Origin: Lewinellaceae bacterium
GTDB taxonomy: Bacteria > Bacteroidota > Bacteroidia > Chitinophagales > Saprospiraceae
Reading direction: 5' to 3'
NCBI GenBank assembly: GCA_020636135.1
Contig: JACJYK010000002.1
Location: 186,001 to 250,000, forward strand
DNA: 64,000 bases
The notes below the pieces were generated by a model, which was not told where the DNA came from, ran no database searches, and was given only the letters and a program-made list of their open reading frames with translations. A program made the position numbers and the translations under genes. This document shows, one piece after another, positions 42,348 through 50,784 of this stretch (position 1 is its first letter; each line of letters starts with the position of its first letter).

Positions 42348-43493
42348 ATGAGGAGAAAGTATGGATTGATCACCTTTTTGATAACTGGCTGGTGGTATGG
42401 TGTCCAGGCCCAGTCAGACCCGGGTCAGGCGGCCATGGATCGGCAGGACTTCCGGGCAGCGCTGACCTATTATCAGTCTCTGGCGGATACCCAAACCACC
42501 ACCCTTTACCGCATGGCCTATTGCCAAAATAAATTGGGCCAGTGGAAAGCCGCCAAGGAGAATTATGAAAAGGTGGTCCGACAGGATACGGCCATGACTG
42601 CCGCCCTGTTGCAATTGGGAGGTTTGTACGAGCAGGAATGGAATTATCCCAAAGCATTTCTTCAATACCGCCGCCTGATCAGACTGGATCCGGAAAATCC
42701 TACCTACTATAAACTGTGTGGGCAGGTCGCTGAGAAAGCAGGCATCATCCTTGATGCTTTTCATTATTATGCACAGGCCCGCGCACTCAATCCCGATGAT
42801 ATTGATGTACTCCTGAGCCTGGGTAATTTATTTTCCAATAACGAACAGGTGCAGGAAGCGGACAGCCTTTTTTATCTGGCCTACCAGCTCGATTCGATGA
42901 ATTTGCAGGTCCTGTTGCAACGCGCCAAATCCAAATATGCTTTGCGGGACTATCCCCTGGTGGTACAACTTCTGGAAAGAACGCGGGGACGGCTGGACCT
43001 GAACCCTTATTATCAGAAGATGTTTGGCTATGCCTATCTGCAGATTGATTCGGTAGACAAAGCCATCCATATCCTGGAAAACCTGCTGGAGAAAGACGAC
43101 ACGGAATACACCCATTATTACCTGGGTATGGCCTATACGGTCAAGGAGGATCCGGACAAAGCCATTTTCCACCTGGAGCAGGCCGTTCAGAAATCCATTT
43201 CACCCAACATTGGCCTTTATTATGCCCAGCTGGGTTTGCTTTGCAAGCAGGAAAACAAATGGAAGGAAGCCATTCAAAATTACGAAGAGGCTTATACCTA
43301 CTCGGGGGTAGCCAAGTATCTGTTTTTTAAAGCGCAGGTGAGCGATTTGTATTACAAGGATAAAACCATTGCATTGAAGCTGTATCAGAAATACCTGGCC
43401 ACCTCCGATGTAAATGTAGAATACACGACCTATGCCAATGAGCGTATCCGCTACCTAAAAGAATTTATCCATCAATCTAAATCCAATCAATAA
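42348..43493 (+). CDS. Exported TPR protein upstream of a BlaI/M56 pair
   Basis: A 381-residue protein with a signal peptide (KYGLITFLITGWWYGVQAQ; ATG at 42348). The mature part is nearly all TPR, about nine units (FRAALTYYQSLADTQ, AAKENYEKVVRQDTAMTAAL, AFLQYRRLIRLDPENPTYYK, AIFHLEQAVQKSISPNIGLY), so it is a periplasmic scaffold. The BlaI-type gene begins 6 bp after the stop, and the M56 gene follows, so it is the first gene of that operon. It may assemble or sense for the M56 protein, but this is inferred only from gene order. Confidence 0.82.
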   Translation: MRRKYGLITFLITGWWYGVQAQSDPGQAAMDRQDFRAALTYYQSLADTQTTTLYRMAYCQNKLGQWKAAKENYEKVVRQDTAMTAALLQLGGLYEQEWNYPKAFLQYRRLIRLDPENPTYYKLCGQVAEKAGIILDAFHYYAQARALNPDDIDVLLSLGNLFSNNEQVQEADSLFYLAYQLDSMNLQVLLQRAKSKYALRDYPLVVQLLERTRGRLDLNPYYQKMFGYAYLQIDSVDKAIHILENLLEKDDTEYTHYYLGMAYTVKEDPDKAIFHLEQAVQKSISPNIGLYYAQLGLLCKQENKWKEAIQNYEEAYTYSGVAKYLFFKAQVSDLYYKDKTIALKLYQKYLATSDVNVEYTTYANERIRYLKEFIHQSKSNQ

Positions 43494-43499
43494 TCACGT

Positions 43500-43868
43500 A
43501 TGAAAAAACTGACTCCGGCTGAAGAAGAAGTTATGCAGTGGATCTGGACCCTGGAGCGCTGCACGGTGAGCGATATTCTGGATCATCTCGGGGAACCGAG
43601 GCCACCCCATAGCACCATTTCATCCATCGTGCGCATCTTGGAAAAGAAGGGTTTTGTGGATCATAAAGCCTATGGACGCACGCATGAATATTTTCCCAGT
43701 GTTGCACGGGATGATTACCGCCGGAAATCATTGCAACAATTGGTCAGCGACTACTTTGACGGTTCGGTGCACCGGTTGGTTTCTTATCTGGTGAAGGAGG
43801 AACAGGTGGACTGGGAAGAATTACAACAATTACTGGATGGTCTGGAAGGGCCGGAATCACAAGATTAA
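43500..43868 (+). CDS. BlaI/MecI/CopY-family repressor
   Basis: A 122-residue penicillinase-repressor-like winged-helix protein. It shows LTPAEEEVMQWIWTLERCTV and the recognition segment HSTISSIVRILEKKGFVDHK, then YGRTHEYFPSVARDDYR. The C-terminal part (SYLVKEEQVDWEELQQLLDG) is the dimer and cleavage region of the family. It sits directly before an M56 (BlaR1-like) protease gene, so signal-induced proteolysis of this repressor is the expected mode of control. No beta-lactamase gene is adjacent. Confidence 0.93.
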   Translation: MKKLTPAEEEVMQWIWTLERCTVSDILDHLGEPRPPHSTISSIVRILEKKGFVDHKAYGRTHEYFPSVARDDYRRKSLQQLVSDYFDGSVHRLVSYLVKEEQVDWEELQQLLDGLEGPESQD

Positions 43869-43894
43869 TCAACACCACTTAAACTGGACATCAC

Positions 43895-46801
43895 ATGCTC
43901 GCATTTATACTCGAAGTGTCCCTCTACTGGTCGGTATTTTACCTGGTGTATTTCTTCTTTTTGAGAAAGGAGACCTTTTTCCGGTTTAACCGGTATTACC
44001 TGTTGGCGACTTTGGCGACCGGCCTCCTGCTGCCCTTATCCTCCTGGTCCTGGACCAGTCAGGACCCGGTGTTCGTGGCAGGGATGGAACTTTTGGGACC
44101 AGTAACCCAGGTACCGGCCTATTTTAAGGTTATACCTGCGGATCAAAATCCGGCCTGGCATTGGCAGGACATCCTGTTGCTTATTTATTGGAGTGGCGTG
44201 GCCGTATTTGCCAGCCGGCTGGTCTATGGATTAGCACAGATCCTGCAGATGTACCGGAAGGGAGACAAAACAAAATACCGGGATTATACCCTGATTGAGA
44301 TGTCAAAAACCCATCTGCCATTCTCGTTCTTTCACTGGGTGTTTTGGCCCCGGGAGGCTGAACATCTGCGCATTGAAAGTGATTTTATTCTCAAGCACGA
44401 ACTTTCCCACGTTCGTGACCGGCATAGCTGGGATGTTCTGATCCTGGAAGTGATGCAGGTGCTGCTGTGGTGCAGTCCGTTGATCTACCTTTACCGTCGC
44501 AGTATTCGCACGTTGCATGAATACCTGGCTGACCGCTCGGTATTGCAGACGACCCACGTAAAAATTTATGGCCATACCTTGCTGAGGCAGTCTACGTCCG
44601 GACTTCAGGTTGCCCTGGCGAATCATTTCATTAATTCACAATTAAAAAATCGTATAACCATGATGATACGCAAACCTTCCGGCTGGGCGGCCCGGTTTAA
44701 GCTGCTGTATGTCGTTCCGGCTTTGCTGCTTACCGTACTGCTGGTAGCGGCGAAATCCGGACCCCAAATCAAGGACACCGGGTTGCAGGCCGGCCTGTTG
44801 CTGGCCCAGGATTCGGTGGCTCCATTGTATTTGATCCATTACCGTTCCGGAGAGGAAATCCGTACCCGGTCCATCGATAACAATAAGATTGACCCGCAGT
44901 CCATCGAAAAGATCAATGTGCTTAAGGGAGAACAGGCAACCAACAAATTTGGTGCTGATGGCGCCAATGGAGTCGTTGAGATCTACCTGAAGACGACCTA
45001 CCTGAACACAGATTACAAGGAACCGAGGTCACCTAGACCTACCGAAGAAGAAGTTTTTAAAGTGGTCGAACTAAATCCCATGTTTCCTGGGTGTACCGAA
45101 GGCAGTTCCGAAGACCGTGAGAATTGCGCCAAGCAAAAACTGCTGCAGTACATCTATGAGAACATCCGCTATCCTCAGGCCGCCCGTGATGCAGGTATCC
45201 AGGGGATGGTTGTCGTTCAGTTTGTCGTAGAAAAAGATGGAAGCCTGTCAGACATTGAAGTCATCCGGGACATGGGCGGTGGTACCGGCGAAGAAGGAAA
45301 GCGGGTTGTACAAAAGATGAATGAAGATGGATTGCGCTGGGAAGCAGGCAAACAACGCGGAGCCCCGGTACGGGTGGAATACAAACTCCCTATTCGGTTT
45401 ATGCTGACGGACCAGACCGAAGCCTTTCCTCAGGTGGAGGAAATCTATAAAGGCAGCAAACTGGACCGTCCTCCATTACTGAGTAATTGTAACGAATCCG
45501 GCGAGCAGGCTGCCAATTGTACCAAAGCCCGTCTGATGGAGAAAATCTATCAGACCATTACCTACCCAAAAGCAGCGCGGGCTGCTGAATGGAGTGGGGT
45601 GGTGAATGTTACTTATTATGTCGGGGTGGATGGAAAAGCCCATTTTGAAAACCTGGATGGAGATCAGGTCCCGGCCTCCATACAGGAAGATGTGAAGAAA
45701 GTCGTGGAGGACGTAGGTCCCTGGCAGCCAGGTCTGCTGGAAGGCAAGCCCCTCAATGTCAGGCAGTCTTTCACCATTGAATACAAGTTGGAAAATAGTA
45801 AGGAGAAAGATCAGACCTTACCTTCATCATCTAAACCGAATGCGGATTTTGTCGTGGTGGGTTATGCACAGAAAGGTGATCCGAAAGAACTACCTCAGTC
45901 CAATATTGCCATTAAAGCGAAGGACAAAGGTCAGGATTACCTGATGGTTGTTTATAAAGGCGAGAAAGTTGTAGGAAAATATGAACATCAAACGGCGGAT
46001 CAGCTGCCCTATACACCCGACCTGATTGAGAGCGTCAATGTGCTCAAAGGCGACCAAGCACAATCGAAATACAATAAAGAATCCGTGATTGAAATCTTCC
46101 TGAAAGACCATGCTGTGGTTCAGCAACAAACCAAGGATCGTGCCCGTGAGATCTTCAAAGTGGTTGAAGAAAATCCGCGTTTTCCGGGATGCGAGGAGAT
46201 GACCAGCGTAGAAGAGCGGGACCAATGTTCCAAAGAAACGCTGATGAATTACGTATTTGAGCATGTAAAATACCCGGAAGCTGCCCGCAAAAGCGGCATC
46301 GAGGGGATGGCCGTGATCCGGTTTGTGATCGAAAAAGACGGTTCGATGACCGACCTGGAGATCGTGCGTGATCTGGACGGGGGTTGCGGCGAAGCAGCGT
46401 TGGCAGTATTTCAAGGCATGCAAAAAGATGGAATCCGGTGGATTCCCGGCAAGCAGCGAGGGAAGGATGTGGCGGTGATCTACAATATGCCGGTCCGGTT
46501 CAAGTTGTCCAGTGAGGCTAAAACGGAACCCGCAGTCAACAGCCTGGATTTAATGGATTTTAAAGCCTATCCGAACCCGACCAATGACCAGGTGGAGATC
46601 GGCTTCACGGCACCGGCCAGGCCGGTAGATGTGGTCCTGTATAACCTGGATCTGAAGGTCATCTGGTCCAGGACCATCCCTGCCTTTAATGGCCGCTTCA
46701 ACGAATCCATCAGCCTGAAGGACAAGGCTGCACCTGGGGTCCTTATCCTGACGGTCACCCAGGATGGGCAAACCTTCAGCAAGCAGATTGTTCTGCAATG
46801 A
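43895..46801 (+). CDS. BlaR1-like M56 metallopeptidase fused to TonB-type domains and a T9SS-like tail
   Basis: A 968-residue multidomain membrane protein. Residues 1-290 are the M56 membrane module with four hydrophobic segments and the zinc motif HELSH at 168-172. The periplasmic part then has a TonB-plug-like motif (IEKINVLKGEQATNKFGADG, about 335-360), a TonB_C domain (YPQAARDAGIQGMVVVQF), a second degenerate one (YPKAARAAEWSGVVNVTY), a second plug-like motif (LIESVNVLKGDQAQSKY) and a third TonB_C (YPEAARKSGIEGMAVIRF). About 80 final residues look like a T9SS type A tail (YPNPTNDQVEIGF...KQIVLQ). It should sense a signal and cut the BlaI product. A terminator follows. Confidence 0.9.
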   Translation: MLAFILEVSLYWSVFYLVYFFFLRKETFFRFNRYYLLATLATGLLLPLSSWSWTSQDPVFVAGMELLGPVTQVPAYFKVIPADQNPAWHWQDILLLIYWSGVAVFASRLVYGLAQILQMYRKGDKTKYRDYTLIEMSKTHLPFSFFHWVFWPREAEHLRIESDFILKHELSHVRDRHSWDVLILEVMQVLLWCSPLIYLYRRSIRTLHEYLADRSVLQTTHVKIYGHTLLRQSTSGLQVALANHFINSQLKNRITMMIRKPSGWAARFKLLYVVPALLLTVLLVAAKSGPQIKDTGLQAGLLLAQDSVAPLYLIHYRSGEEIRTRSIDNNKIDPQSIEKINVLKGEQATNKFGADGANGVVEIYLKTTYLNTDYKEPRSPRPTEEEVFKVVELNPMFPGCTEGSSEDRENCAKQKLLQYIYENIRYPQAARDAGIQGMVVVQFVVEKDGSLSDIEVIRDMGGGTGEEGKRVVQKMNEDGLRWEAGKQRGAPVRVEYKLPIRFMLTDQTEAFPQVEEIYKGSKLDRPPLLSNCNESGEQAANCTKARLMEKIYQTITYPKAARAAEWSGVVNVTYYVGVDGKAHFENLDGDQVPASIQEDVKKVVEDVGPWQPGLLEGKPLNVRQSFTIEYKLENSKEKDQTLPSSSKPNADFVVVGYAQKGDPKELPQSNIAIKAKDKGQDYLMVVYKGEKVVGKYEHQTADQLPYTPDLIESVNVLKGDQAQSKYNKESVIEIFLKDHAVVQQQTKDRAREIFKVVEENPRFPGCEEMTSVEERDQCSKETLMNYVFEHVKYPEAARKSGIEGMAVIRFVIEKDGSMTDLEIVRDLDGGCGEAALAVFQGMQKDGIRWIPGKQRGKDVAVIYNMPVRFKLSSEAKTEPAVNSLDLMDFKAYPNPTNDQVEIGFTAPARPVDVVLYNLDLKVIWSRTIPAFNGRFNESISLKDKAAPGVLILTVTQDGQTFSKQIVLQ

Positions 46802-46828
46802 GTAAATAATACGACCAGATTTTAAGAT

Positions 46829-46868
46829 ACGCCAGTCACTTGAATTGCAGTGGCTGGCGTTCTTTTTT
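46829..46868 (+). terminator. Terminator of the TPR-BlaI-M56 operon
   Basis: ACGCCAGTCACT pairs with AGTGGCTGGCGT (12 bp, one G-U in RNA), followed by TCTTTTTT. Confidence 0.85.
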
Positions 46869-46876
46869 GGTTTTAT

Positions 46877-47254
46877 TTATTGGACTGAATTTAATCGATG
46901 GTAGGAAAAATACGACACCATTAGGAAAGCCAGAAAGAACAACGGAAATACGGATTGAAAATCCATGCCATCGACGGCAAAGTGACTGATGCTGGCAAAG
47001 ATAAAATCAAAGAAAAATCCGGCGTATGCCCACTCTTTGATGCGCTTCGGTATGAAAGGGATGATCAGAACCAGGGCCCCTAGCACCTTAAAAACCACCA
47101 GGGCATTGCCAAAATAGAGTGGATATCCCAGGTGCCGGATTCCTTCCTTGGCCAGTTCCGTTTGTGAGGTGAATGCAGGGATCAAACCCTCCATGATAAA
47201 AATGATCACCGTCGTTGCCCAAAAGAGGATGGTGTATTTTTTTGATGCAGTCAT
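46877..47254 (-). CDS. DoxX-like small membrane protein
   Basis: A 125-residue protein with four hydrophobic helices (ILFWATTVIIFIMEGLIPAF, VFKVLGALVLIIPFI, WAYAGFFFDFIFASISHF, FPLFFLAFLMVSYF), matching the small DoxX-like family. The charged and helical layout (PKRIKEWAYAGFFFDFI) is typical. Members are linked to redox or membrane stress but biochemical roles vary. It is the last in a run of small minus-strand genes, each with its own gap. Confidence 0.75.
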   Translation of the reverse strand: MTASKKYTILFWATTVIIFIMEGLIPAFTSQTELAKEGIRHLGYPLYFGNALVVFKVLGALVLIIPFIPKRIKEWAYAGFFFDFIFASISHFAVDGMDFQSVFPLFFLAFLMVSYFSYHRLNSVQ

Positions 47255-47277
47255 AATGAAAAGTTTGGAATTGACTT

Positions 47278-47285
47278 CAAAAGTA
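47278..47285 (-). promoter_or_regulatory. -7 promoter element of the DoxX-like gene
   Basis: On the minus strand the sequence is TACTTTTG, an exact TAnnTTTG element, 23 bp before the start codon. A clear -33 element is not seen. Confidence 0.45.
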
Positions 47286-47433
47286 GGTCAAACCAAAATG
47301 GAGCAGGCGTTGTGGATTCGCCATTTTCGAGGGTCAATTACGTCAATGGTCCGGATGCAGGAACGGATCAGCAATATGATTTCCCAGGGGTAACTTTTGA
47401 GGTAATATTTTTAAGCACTACCATTATTTTTAT

Positions 47434-47796
47434 TCAGAACAGGCCATTTTCATTGGGTGAATGCTTATCGATAACCTGGCCCAGGTCCCAGAGTTCTTTG
47501 ATCTTATTCCCGGCAAAGCGAAATATATGGACGACAGCGATTTCAATATCCTGTTTTATTACCAGCGAGTGCGTTATCACCGTATCACCATCCTGGTAGG
47601 AATATTTGATCTCAATGGATTTATTCGGGCTGTTTCGGTGCGCATCTTCCATTGCTAATAATAATGCCTCACGGCTGCCCTGAAAATATTGATTGTGGTG
47701 AATAAAGTCAGGTGCTACATATTGGCCAAATGCCTCCTTTACTTTTCCGTGCCCGGCCAATTGCAGGAAGGATTCGGCGATAGCGATGATGGTCAT
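47434..47796 (-). CDS. SnoaL/NTF2-like protein
   Basis: A 120-residue cone-shaped alpha+beta barrel-type protein related to SnoaL/NTF2-like domains (AESFLQLAGHGKVKEAFGQY, FIHHNQYFQGSREALLLAM, VHIFRFAGNKIKELWDLGQV). Members are small hydrolases, isomerases or ligand-binding proteins, so function here is unknown. Its start overlaps the KOW protein stop by 4 bp, so the two are translationally coupled. Confidence 0.75.
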   Translation of the reverse strand: MTIIAIAESFLQLAGHGKVKEAFGQYVAPDFIHHNQYFQGSREALLLAMEDAHRNSPNKSIEIKYSYQDGDTVITHSLVIKQDIEIAVVHIFRFAGNKIKELWDLGQVIDKHSPNENGLF

Positions 47797-47987
47797 ATTT
47801 TTTCTGATTTGATTACTTCGACACTTCTCCCCAGCGTCTTAAACCGGTCCCCGTTTTCCTGTAAAACGGTAATGGTGATGTGTCCGGTCTTGCTGGTGTT
47901 AATATCGCGGACATAACCGGATTTTCCTTTGTGGGTGCCGGCGATTACCCTGCAATAGTCCCCGTCTTTCAATTGATTGTCAGCCAT
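47793..47987 (-). CDS. Small KOW-motif protein
   Basis: A 64-residue protein consisting almost only of a KOW motif (DYCRVIAGTHKGKSGYVRDI, then TGHITITVLQENGDRFKTLG), as found in ribosomal protein L24 and NusG. It is far too short for either and lies outside any ribosomal operon. It may bind RNA or ribosomes. It is coupled to the SnoaL-like gene by an ATGA overlap and follows the SRPBCC gene by 14 bp. Confidence 0.75.
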   Translation of the reverse strand: MADNQLKDGDYCRVIAGTHKGKSGYVRDINTSKTGHITITVLQENGDRFKTLGRSVEVIKSEKI

Positions 47988-48001
47988 AGTATGTCTATTT
48001 T

Positions 48002-48433
48002 TTAGGTATTGAGTCGTTTTTCATAAGGCACAGATTCACCGTATTCAAGATACCTTTTTAGTATTCTCAAATACATAGCCCAGCAATAATTTGAGATGCG
48101 AAAATGCTCATTCTCGGATTTCCATCCGTTATGGTAAAACCGGACCTCGGTAACCTGATCAATTTGTTTCAGATGGAACCCCACTTTGGTTCCGGCCCAA
48201 TCCTGATCTGCCAATTGCATGGTCCATTCAACCACTTCATTTGGAATATATTCAGAAACCATGGCCGACCATTGATAGTCCGGACCAAAATCGAATGTGA
48301 ATAATTGACCTTCAGCGCATACACCCGATGAGGATTTGGTCCACCAACGGTCCAGTCCTTCCGGTGTCGAAATGGCTTCAAACACATTGTTGCTGGAAGC
48401 ACGAATTGGAAAGTTATGGTAAATGCCTGCCAT
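48002..48433 (-). CDS. SRPBCC/AHSA1-domain protein
   Basis: A 143-residue START/Bet v 1-like fold protein of the AHSA1 group (YHNFPIRASSNNVFEAISTP, EGLDRWWTKSSSG, NEVVEWTMQLADQDWAGTKV, TEVRFYHNGWKSENEHF). The central Trp-rich stretch GLDRWWT is the AHSA1 signature. It probably binds a hydrophobic ligand. It is the first gene of the run ending at the DoxX-like gene, and its product is cytoplasmic. Confidence 0.82.
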   Translation of the reverse strand: MAGIYHNFPIRASSNNVFEAISTPEGLDRWWTKSSSGVCAEGQLFTFDFGPDYQWSAMVSEYIPNEVVEWTMQLADQDWAGTKVGFHLKQIDQVTEVRFYHNGWKSENEHFRISNYCWAMYLRILKRYLEYGESVPYEKRLNT

Positions 48434-48689
48434 GGTAATTACTTTTTGCCAGGTTAATAGCCCGGCACTTTAATAATATACGAACAAATTAGGGTGTCTG
48501 TTTGCATTTCACCTGAGGCTTAAAGGACCATTCGGTGTAGTTGTGAATATTTTGATCCAGCTAAGGCTCTTCGGGGAGCTCAAGGTTTGCCGGTTGAAAG
48601 TGGTGTATTTTGCCCCGGAGCCAATGGACGACTACTCTTACCCGGGAAACTACCAAACTTTCTTTAACTTGAGGTCAAACATTTGCTCC

Positions 48690-49553
48690 ATGACCTTTCA
48701 ACATAAAACCGCCTTCATCACCGGGGCCTCACGTGGTATCGGGAAGGCAATTGCTATGAAGCTGGCATCCCAAGGTGCCAACATCGTCATTGCCGCAAAA
48801 ACAACGGAGCCCCATCCCAAGCTGGAAGGCACCATTTACACGGCTGCTGAGGAGATTGAAGCCGCCGGTGGCCGGGCATTGGCAATAAAGGTGGATGTGC
48901 GGGAAGAAGCGGAAGTCCAGTCGGCGGTAGCTCAGGCGGTGGACCATTTTGGAGGGATCGATATCGTCATTAACAACGCCAGCGCCATACAACTGACACC
49001 CAGTGAGTTTACCGAGATGAAGCGCTTTGACCTCATGCACCAGATCAACTACCGGGGTACTTTTTTGGTATCCAAGACTTGTCTGCCATTCCTGAAAAAA
49101 AGCTCCAATCCCCACATCCTGACGCTTTCGCCTCCGCTGGATCTTAATCCTGCCTTCTTTGCGCCGCATGTTGCCTATACCATCTCCAAGTTTTCCATGA
49201 GCCTGTGTATGCTGGGATTGGCGGGAGAGTACGCTGAATACGGGATCGCCTGCAATACCCTGTGGCCGGAAACCACCATAGCCACAGCTGCAGTCCTGAA
49301 TTTACTGGGCGGTGAATCCATGATGCAGATGTCACGTACGCCAGAGATCGTGGCGGATGCTGCTGCCTGGATCCTCGAGCAACCTTCGGCAACGTATACC
49401 GGTCGTTTTCTCATCGACACCGATGTGCTCAAGGAAGCGGGAATGACTGACTTTTCCGGATATGCTATGGTTCCCGGCACCACCACCCTGATGCCGGATC
49501 TCTTCACACCCGGGTATCTTAAGGCCATGGGCGGCCGGGGCAAGCACGATTAA
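48690..49553 (+). CDS. Short-chain dehydrogenase/reductase (HSDL2-like)
   Basis: A 287-residue NAD(P)-dependent SDR. ATG at 48690 is preferred to upstream in-frame codons, which look non-coding. The nucleotide site is TAFITGASRGIGKAIAMKLA, the structural motif is INNASAIQL, and the catalytic residues are Ser in LTLSPPL and YTISK. The length and the insert EPHPKLEGTIYTAAEEIEAA resemble the HSDL2 branch, which may act on fatty or branched acyl compounds. Substrate is unknown. It stands alone. Confidence 0.88.
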   Translation: MTFQHKTAFITGASRGIGKAIAMKLASQGANIVIAAKTTEPHPKLEGTIYTAAEEIEAAGGRALAIKVDVREEAEVQSAVAQAVDHFGGIDIVINNASAIQLTPSEFTEMKRFDLMHQINYRGTFLVSKTCLPFLKKSSNPHILTLSPPLDLNPAFFAPHVAYTISKFSMSLCMLGLAGEYAEYGIACNTLWPETTIATAAVLNLLGGESMMQMSRTPEIVADAAAWILEQPSATYTGRFLIDTDVLKEAGMTDFSGYAMVPGTTTLMPDLFTPGYLKAMGGRGKHD

Positions 49554-49688
49554 AGCCTTTTTGCCGGTATTAACCACTTTCATAGTAGTATCCCTCAGGA
49601 CCAGGATGATGAAGGTCATTGCTCCTTGTTAAGCATAATGGCTTAATGCATGTAGCTTTGAACCAGCATATCCGGATAGTAACTATAG

Positions 49689-50414
49689 ATGGGATCACCT
49701 TTGAAGAAGATCGATTCAACCGTAGAGACCAACTGTCTCACTTGTTTTAGCAGGAGTTTATCGTTATTTGCTTCACTACCCAGGGAAGAGCTTATTCTGC
49801 TCAACCAGAATAAAAAATGTATTTTCTTCTCCAGGGATGAATACCTGTTCCGTCAGGGTAGCTGGCCTCTCGGCCTTTTTGCACTGTCTCACGGTAAGGT
49901 GAAGAATGTGCGGGTCAGCGCCAATGGGGATGAACATATCTTCTCTCTGAATAAGGCCGTTGACTTCTTGGGTTTTTACGATTTTATGGGTGATCAGCCC
50001 TATTCTTTCTCCTGCATTGCTCTGGAGCCTTGCCAGGTATGCTTTATCCCTCGTTCCTATTTTCTGGAAATGTTGCAACGTCAACCGGCCATTGCCATCA
50101 AGACGCTGCAGGCAATAAGTAAACAATTTGCCCAGTCCATCGAACGCTCGACCAATCTGCAGAGTAAACACATGCGGGGACGGATGGCCGACACCCTGCT
50201 TTACCTGTATGAACTGTTTGATGGTGCAAACAACGATCAAATGATCCGGCTGCACCTCAAGAGAAGTGATTTTGCTGCTTTGTCCGAGATGAACGTGGCC
50301 AATGCAATTCGCACTCTCTCCGAATTTTCCAAAACGGGGTTGGTCTCCATGGAAGAAGAGGTCATCCGTTACCTGGATCTGGACGGACTACGAAAAACCA
50401 GTGCTTTGCAGTAA
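49689..50414 (+). CDS. Crp/Fnr-family transcription regulator with an N-terminal CxxC
   Basis: A 241-residue regulator: cyclic-nucleotide-binding-like beta-barrel (YLFRQGSWPLGLFALSHGKV, GDEHIFSLNKAVDFLGFYDF) and a C-terminal winged helix (LHLKRSDFAALSEMNVANAI, RTLSEFSKTGLVSMEEEVIR). Cys16 and Cys19 (ETNCLTCFSRS) with further Cys in the barrel (SCIALEPCQVCF) could hold a cofactor as in FNR, but this is uncertain. No cyclic-nucleotide arginine pocket is evident. It stands alone, followed by a 370-bp gene-free gap. Confidence 0.88.
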   Translation: MGSPLKKIDSTVETNCLTCFSRSLSLFASLPREELILLNQNKKCIFFSRDEYLFRQGSWPLGLFALSHGKVKNVRVSANGDEHIFSLNKAVDFLGFYDFMGDQPYSFSCIALEPCQVCFIPRSYFLEMLQRQPAIAIKTLQAISKQFAQSIERSTNLQSKHMRGRMADTLLYLYELFDGANNDQMIRLHLKRSDFAALSEMNVANAIRTLSEFSKTGLVSMEEEVIRYLDLDGLRKTSALQ

Positions 50415-50784
50415 ACCGAGAATTCATTTGTAAATAATTGTAATTCAATTTATAATATATAATTGATATATAGAATGTGATTTAAAGCATCCTTCCCTAT
50501 GCTGTAGAACATAAAGGTTCATTCCAGAGCTGGCTAATATTGGCTTTCGAATTGAAGGTAGAACGGATATTTGAAAGACAACCTGAGTGTAGCGGGAAGC
50601 GATCTGGACATTTGTACACCCCCTATTATATTGTCTTTTGCCCGGCATCCTGGTTTGTCAGTGACAAGCCTCGATTATTCCAATTTTTTCGTTGCCAGTT
50701 TTAAAAATGTTACCATTTGCTTCCCGCAGTTTCCGGCCCAGGAAATCCGTCCCTTCTCGAGTAGTTGAATTAATTCAGTGGACT
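50415..50784. other. Gene-free gap before the peroxidase gene
   Basis: 370 bp with an AT-rich start (TTTATAATATATAATTGATA) and no convincing gene. In-frame codons run upstream of the peroxidase ATG to 50692, but ATG at 50785 gives the signal peptide directly. I see no strong promoter or structured RNA. Confidence 0.4.

Noticed and set aside
42348..46801. Beta-lactam resistance operon
   Set aside because: BlaI and BlaR1-like genes are present, but no beta-lactamase or penicillin-binding protein gene is adjacent, so resistance is not supported.
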